A DNA stretch of 64,000 bases from Methylorubrum thiocyanatum (lineage in GTDB: Bacteria; Pseudomonadota; Alphaproteobacteria; Rhizobiales; Beijerinckiaceae). The stretch lies in assembly GCA_014138645.1 (NCBI GenBank), contig JACJIB010000005.1:310001-374000 (forward strand), read 5' to 3'. Each line of letters opens with the position of its first letter. Position 1 is the first letter of the stretch. This document shows, piece by piece, positions 61,407 through 64,000 of the stretch. The notes beneath the pieces were generated by a model. The model was not told the DNA's origin and did no database searches. It worked only from the letters and a program-made list of their open reading frames with translations. The position numbers were made by a program, and so were the translations under genes.

Positions 61407-62657
61407 GTGCAGACACCGACCACCGCCGCGAACGCGACCATCGACATGCCGGAGATCGCCGAGGCTCTCGTGCGGATGGGGCAGGGCCTGAACGCGGTCG
61501 GCAGCGAGCGCATTCCGCTCGATGACGCTGTCGGCCGCATCTGCGCCGAGGCGTTGACGGCGCGCCTCGACGCTCCTCCCTTCGCGGTCGCAGCGATGGA
61601 CGGCTACGCCTTGCGCTGGGCCGAGGCCGGCGCCCTCATGGATTGCGCGGGCGTGGTGAGGGCTGGTGATCCGATCGGTCCGCCGCTCGCACCGGGGACC
61701 TGCCGGCGGATCTTCACCGGCGCGCCGATCCCGCCCCAGGCCGATACGGTCGTCGTCCAGGAGTTGACCGAGGCCGTTGGTGAGCGCGTGCGCATCCTGC
61801 CGGGCGCCGCGCCCAACCGGCACATCCGCGCTGCCGGCAGCAACTTTTGCCTGGGCGCGCCCGTCACCCGTCTCGGGAAGCGCCTGAGCGCCCGCGATAT
61901 TGGCCTTGCCGCCGCCGCGGGCCATGCGGAGATCCGCGTTCATCGTTGGCCGCGCGTCGCCGTCCTCTCGACCGGGAACGAACTGTCGCGCGCCTTCGCG
62001 GAAGGGCCGGGGAATCAGATCCTCGACGCCAACCGTCCGGCCCTGAAGGCGCTGGTCCGGGCCTGGGGCGGGGTGCCGCTCGATCTCGGCATCGCGCCGG
62101 ACGACAGCGCTACCCTTTCCGTCACCCTGTCACGGGTGCTCGCAACGGAGGGAATCGATCTCCTCGTCACCTCGGGCGGGGCATCGGTCGGAGACTTCGA
62201 CCTGCTGAGCCCGGCCATGGCCGGCCTGGGCTTCGAGCCGGCCTTCCGAAAGGTCCGCATGCGGCCGGGGAAGGCGACCTTGTTCGGGCATCTCGGGCCG
62301 CTCCCGGTCCTGGGGCTGCCCGGAAATGCCGTGGCGGCTCTCGTCAGTGCGCTCCTCTTCCTCAAGCCGGCGATGGCGCGGCTGTCAGGGACGGAATGGG
62401 CGGCGCCGTCACCCGAGCGCGCCGTCCTGGCGACGGCGTTGCCGGCAACGGGGCCGCGCACGACCTTCCTGCGGGGGCAACTCGGCCGTGATGAGCAGGG
62501 GGCGCCGACGTTTTCCGTTATGGCGGAGCAGGACAACGCGATGCTGTCTGAGTTGGCCCTCGCCGACGCCCTCGCCGTGCGCCCGGCGGATGCGCCTCCA
62601 GCCGCGCCGGGCGATCCGGTCGCGATCCTCCGCTTCGATCTCAGCCCCGGCTTCTAA
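61407..62657 (+). CDS. moeA: Molybdopterin molybdenumtransferase MoeA
   Basis: A 416-residue protein that inserts molybdate into adenylylated molybdopterin, the last step of Moco synthesis. Seen blocks are APPFAVAAMDGYALRWAEAG (substrate loop), GAPIPPQADTVVVQE, AVLSTGNELS, DLLVTSGGASVGDFDLL and VLGLPGNAVAALVSALLFLK. The GTG at 61407 is preferred since GAGGAG lies 5 nt ahead; an ATG at 61389 is the alternative. It would serve the sulfite dehydrogenases in this window and any other Moco enzymes. Confidence 0.92.
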   Translation: MQTPTTAANATIDMPEIAEALVRMGQGLNAVGSERIPLDDAVGRICAEALTARLDAPPFAVAAMDGYALRWAEAGALMDCAGVVRAGDPIGPPLAPGTCRRIFTGAPIPPQADTVVVQELTEAVGERVRILPGAAPNRHIRAAGSNFCLGAPVTRLGKRLSARDIGLAAAAGHAEIRVHRWPRVAVLSTGNELSRAFAEGPGNQILDANRPALKALVRAWGGVPLDLGIAPDDSATLSVTLSRVLATEGIDLLVTSGGASVGDFDLLSPAMAGLGFEPAFRKVRMRPGKATLFGHLGPLPVLGLPGNAVAALVSALLFLKPAMARLSGTEWAAPSPERAVLATALPATGPRTTFLRGQLGRDEQGAPTFSVMAEQDNAMLSELALADALAVRPADAPPAAPGDPVAILRFDLSPGF

Positions 62658-62727
62658 AGGGGAGAGGCATCCGCCGGGCTCGGCTCCCATGAGCCGGCCT
62701 CGTCTTCGTCCGCGCAGACGCTTAGAA

Positions 62728-62739
62728 CGGTTCGAACCG
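62728..62739. promoter_or_regulatory. Palindrome upstream of the ModE-like gene
   Basis: CGGTTCGAACCG is a perfect 12-bp palindrome ending 13 bp before the ATG at 62753, immediately before the ribosome site. It could be an operator for self-regulation. It differs from the GCTAT-N12-ATAGC boxes. Confidence 0.4.
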
Positions 62740-62752
62740 CGCGAGGAGAATG

Positions 62753-63097
62753 ATGGCCCGCTTGAGCATCCGTATCGATCTCGGACCGGATTGGCGGATC
62801 GGGCCGGGCAAGGTCCAGCTCCTCGAAGCGATCGCCGAGCATGGCTCGATCTCCGCAGCGGGCCGGGCGCTGGGCATGTCCTACCGCCGCGCCTGGCTCC
62901 TCGTCGAGGACATGAACAAGGGCTTCGGACGCCCGGTGATCGAGGCGCAGATCGGCGGCAAGGCGGGCGGCGGCGCCCGGCTCTCGGCCTTCGGCACCGA
63001 TGTCGTCGCGCATTACCGGGCGATCGAGCGCGCCGCGGAGAAGGCGGCCGCTCCGTTCCTCGCCCGCCTGACCCAACCGGCCGATCCGGCCCCGTAG
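62753..63097 (+). CDS. ModE-type winged-helix regulator lacking TOBE domains
   Basis: A 114-residue protein consisting only of the ModE N-terminal winged helix: GPGKVQLLEAIAEHGSISAA, then GRALGMSYRRAWLLVEDMNK and GARLSAFGTDVVAHYRAIER. The molybdate-binding Mop domains of full ModE are absent, so it may sense molybdate through another protein such as the separate Mop, or not at all. AGGAG lies 4 nt before the second of two adjacent ATGs, which I take as the start. It follows moeA by 95 bp. Confidence 0.82.
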   Translation: MARLSIRIDLGPDWRIGPGKVQLLEAIAEHGSISAAGRALGMSYRRAWLLVEDMNKGFGRPVIEAQIGGKAGGGARLSAFGTDVVAHYRAIERAAEKAAAPFLARLTQPADPAP

Positions 63098-63149
63098 GAT
63101 CATCAGCTCGGAATGGCTCTGGCCATCGCGCCCATTCTGCGCCACTATC

Positions 63150-63171
63150 GCTATATCTGATTGGATATAGC
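63150..63171. promoter_or_regulatory. Candidate ModE box upstream of the DUF2325 gene
   Basis: GCTATATC-TGATTG-GATATAGC is a perfect 8-bp inverted repeat, close to the CGnTATAT palindromes bound by ModE proteins in other bacteria. It lies 18 bp before the probable GTG start of the next gene and overlaps the likely promoter. Confidence 0.65.
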
Positions 63172-63189
63172 ACTCGCACGGAGTCGCCC

Positions 63190-64000
63190 GTGGCGCACGG
63201 CTCTCACCCGGATGGACCCGCCTTGCTCGCCCTGAAATCGAGCATCGGACGCCCCGCGCCCCTGTCACCCGAGGCCGTCGTGGCGGCGGAGAGGCCGAGG
63301 GACCGGATCTGGGAACTGGCCGAGACGCTCCACTGCTCCATCGTCGGCACCTGCCTGAGCACGGCCGACGGCCGCTCGCTGCTCGCCAAGCTCGGCATCG
63401 CCGCGGCGCGTACGATGAGCGAACACCGGCTGCACGGTGAGGTCGTCCATCTCGCCCGGCGCAAGGACGGGGGCGGGAAGCTGCTGCAGAAGATGCTCGA
63501 CCGCCGGCATGAGCGGGAGATCCGCCGCTTCGACAGGGCCCGCACCGTCGATGACGTGCGCGCCCTCTGGCGCGAGTCGCTGGAGCGCGGTGAAATCCCC
63601 GGTGCCTACTGGGCTGCGATGACCCATCCCGCCACCGACTGGACCCTGGTGCAGGATATCTTCGGCGAGGTGCACATGCTCTCGCACCTCGTTGGCCAGT
63701 CGAACCGCGCCGACATCCGGCGACTGCGCCAGCTTGAGGTCGATCTCGCGGAGCGGGAGGAGCGGATCGCGGCGCAGGAGGCCCGGATCCACGAACTCGC
63801 CGAGCAGCGGGATACGCTCAGCGCCCGCCAGCGCGAGTCGGAGGCGCTGCAGTTCGCCACGCGCGTCACGGTGACGAAGCCTGACGAAGCGGTACGCGAG
63901 ACCATGCAGGGTCTGGAGATCAGGCTCGCTCGCGAAAGCGCCCATGCCGAGGCGTTGGAGGAGAAGGTCGCCGTGCTGATGCGCGCCTCGACCAAGCTCA
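63190..64000 (+). CDS. DUF2325-type protein, 3' end beyond the window
   Basis: The frame is open from a GTG at 63190 to the window edge (270 codons). It reads RIWELAETLHCSIVGTCLST, then SEHRLHGEVVHLARRKDGGG, QDIFGEVHMLSHLVGQSNRA and a long coiled coil (DIRRLRQLEVDLAEREERIA onward), the layout of DUF2325 proteins found beside molybdenum and nitrogen-metabolism genes. The C-terminal DUF2325 domain itself is outside the window. Function unknown. An internal ATG at 63415 is a less likely start because conserved sequence precedes it. Confidence 0.75.
   Translation, partial: MAHGSHPDGPALLALKSSIGRPAPLSPEAVVAAERPRDRIWELAETLHCSIVGTCLSTADGRSLLAKLGIAAARTMSEHRLHGEVVHLARRKDGGGKLLQKMLDRRHEREIRRFDRARTVDDVRALWRESLERGEIPGAYWAAMTHPATDWTLVQDIFGEVHMLSHLVGQSNRADIRRLRQLEVDLAEREERIAAQEARIHELAEQRDTLSARQRESEALQFATRVTVTKPDEAVRETMQGLEIRLARESAHAEALEEKVAVLMRASTKL

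Overview
The GC-rich sequence, the mix of genes (cyanide-insensitive bd oxidase, Cyo quinol oxidase, periplasmic sulfite dehydrogenase, a molybdate cluster) and the many degraded insertion sequences suggest an alphaproteobacterium of the Methylobacterium/Methylorubrum type. This is inferred from gene content only, because the window holds no rRNA or tRNA. No plasmid origin, partition genes or CRISPR array were seen.

Layout. 1-3.1 kb: end of a uracil-DNA-glycosylase-like gene, then cydA-cydB-cydX-like on the minus strand. 3.1-6.7 kb: a YeiH-type exporter, a small membrane protein, phosphoglycerate mutase and the CrcB fluoride channel; the last three lie behind a fluoride riboswitch. A DoxX protein follows. 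6.9-16.2 kb: GMC oxidoreductase, SDR, GH15 glucoamylase-like enzyme, DUF6629 protein and cyoABCD, all on the plus strand. 16.3-17.9 kb: a cupin gene and a stop-interrupted SMP-30 gene lying between cyoD and a second partial copy of the cyoD 3' end. 18-22.5 kb: DUF421, then a graveyard of transposons in which an intact IS5-family element sits inside a decayed ISL3 element. 22.7-30 kb: second YeiH, a TDT (sulfite-exporter-like) transporter, small secreted and membrane proteins, SorA/SorB sulfite dehydrogenase, a beta-propeller and a second sulfite-oxidase-like enzyme. 30-34 kb: a minus-strand operon running COG4315 protein, ECF sigma, anti-sigma, SGNH hydrolase, LysR, DUF202. 34-36 kb: remnants, a small DMT protein and a DUF190 protein.

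36-52 kb is the most unusual part: a Tn7-like transposition operon (tnsA-tnsB-tnsC-tniQ) flanked on both sides, in inverted orientation, by two copies of a three-gene module. Each module has a soluble FtsH-like AAA-M41 peptidase, a translationally coupled protein of about 64 residues, and an XRE-type DNA-binding protein. Between the left module and tniQ lies a 5'-truncated E1-like (ThiF/Cap2-type) gene, a relic of a ubiquitin-like or anti-phage system. No Cas genes, TnsD or TnsE were seen. To the right, 52.3-57 kb carries HipB/HipA with three operator-like palindromes, then an unrecognised two-gene operon.

57-64 kb is a molybdenum region: Mop, ModCBA, a zinc alcohol dehydrogenase, MoeA, a ModE-like regulator and a partial DUF2325 gene. 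Two inverted repeats with identical geometry (GCTAT-N12-ATAGC) lie at the two promoters where a ModE-type regulator would be expected to act. Molybdenum supply here would serve the two Moco sulfite-oxidase family enzymes in the same window.
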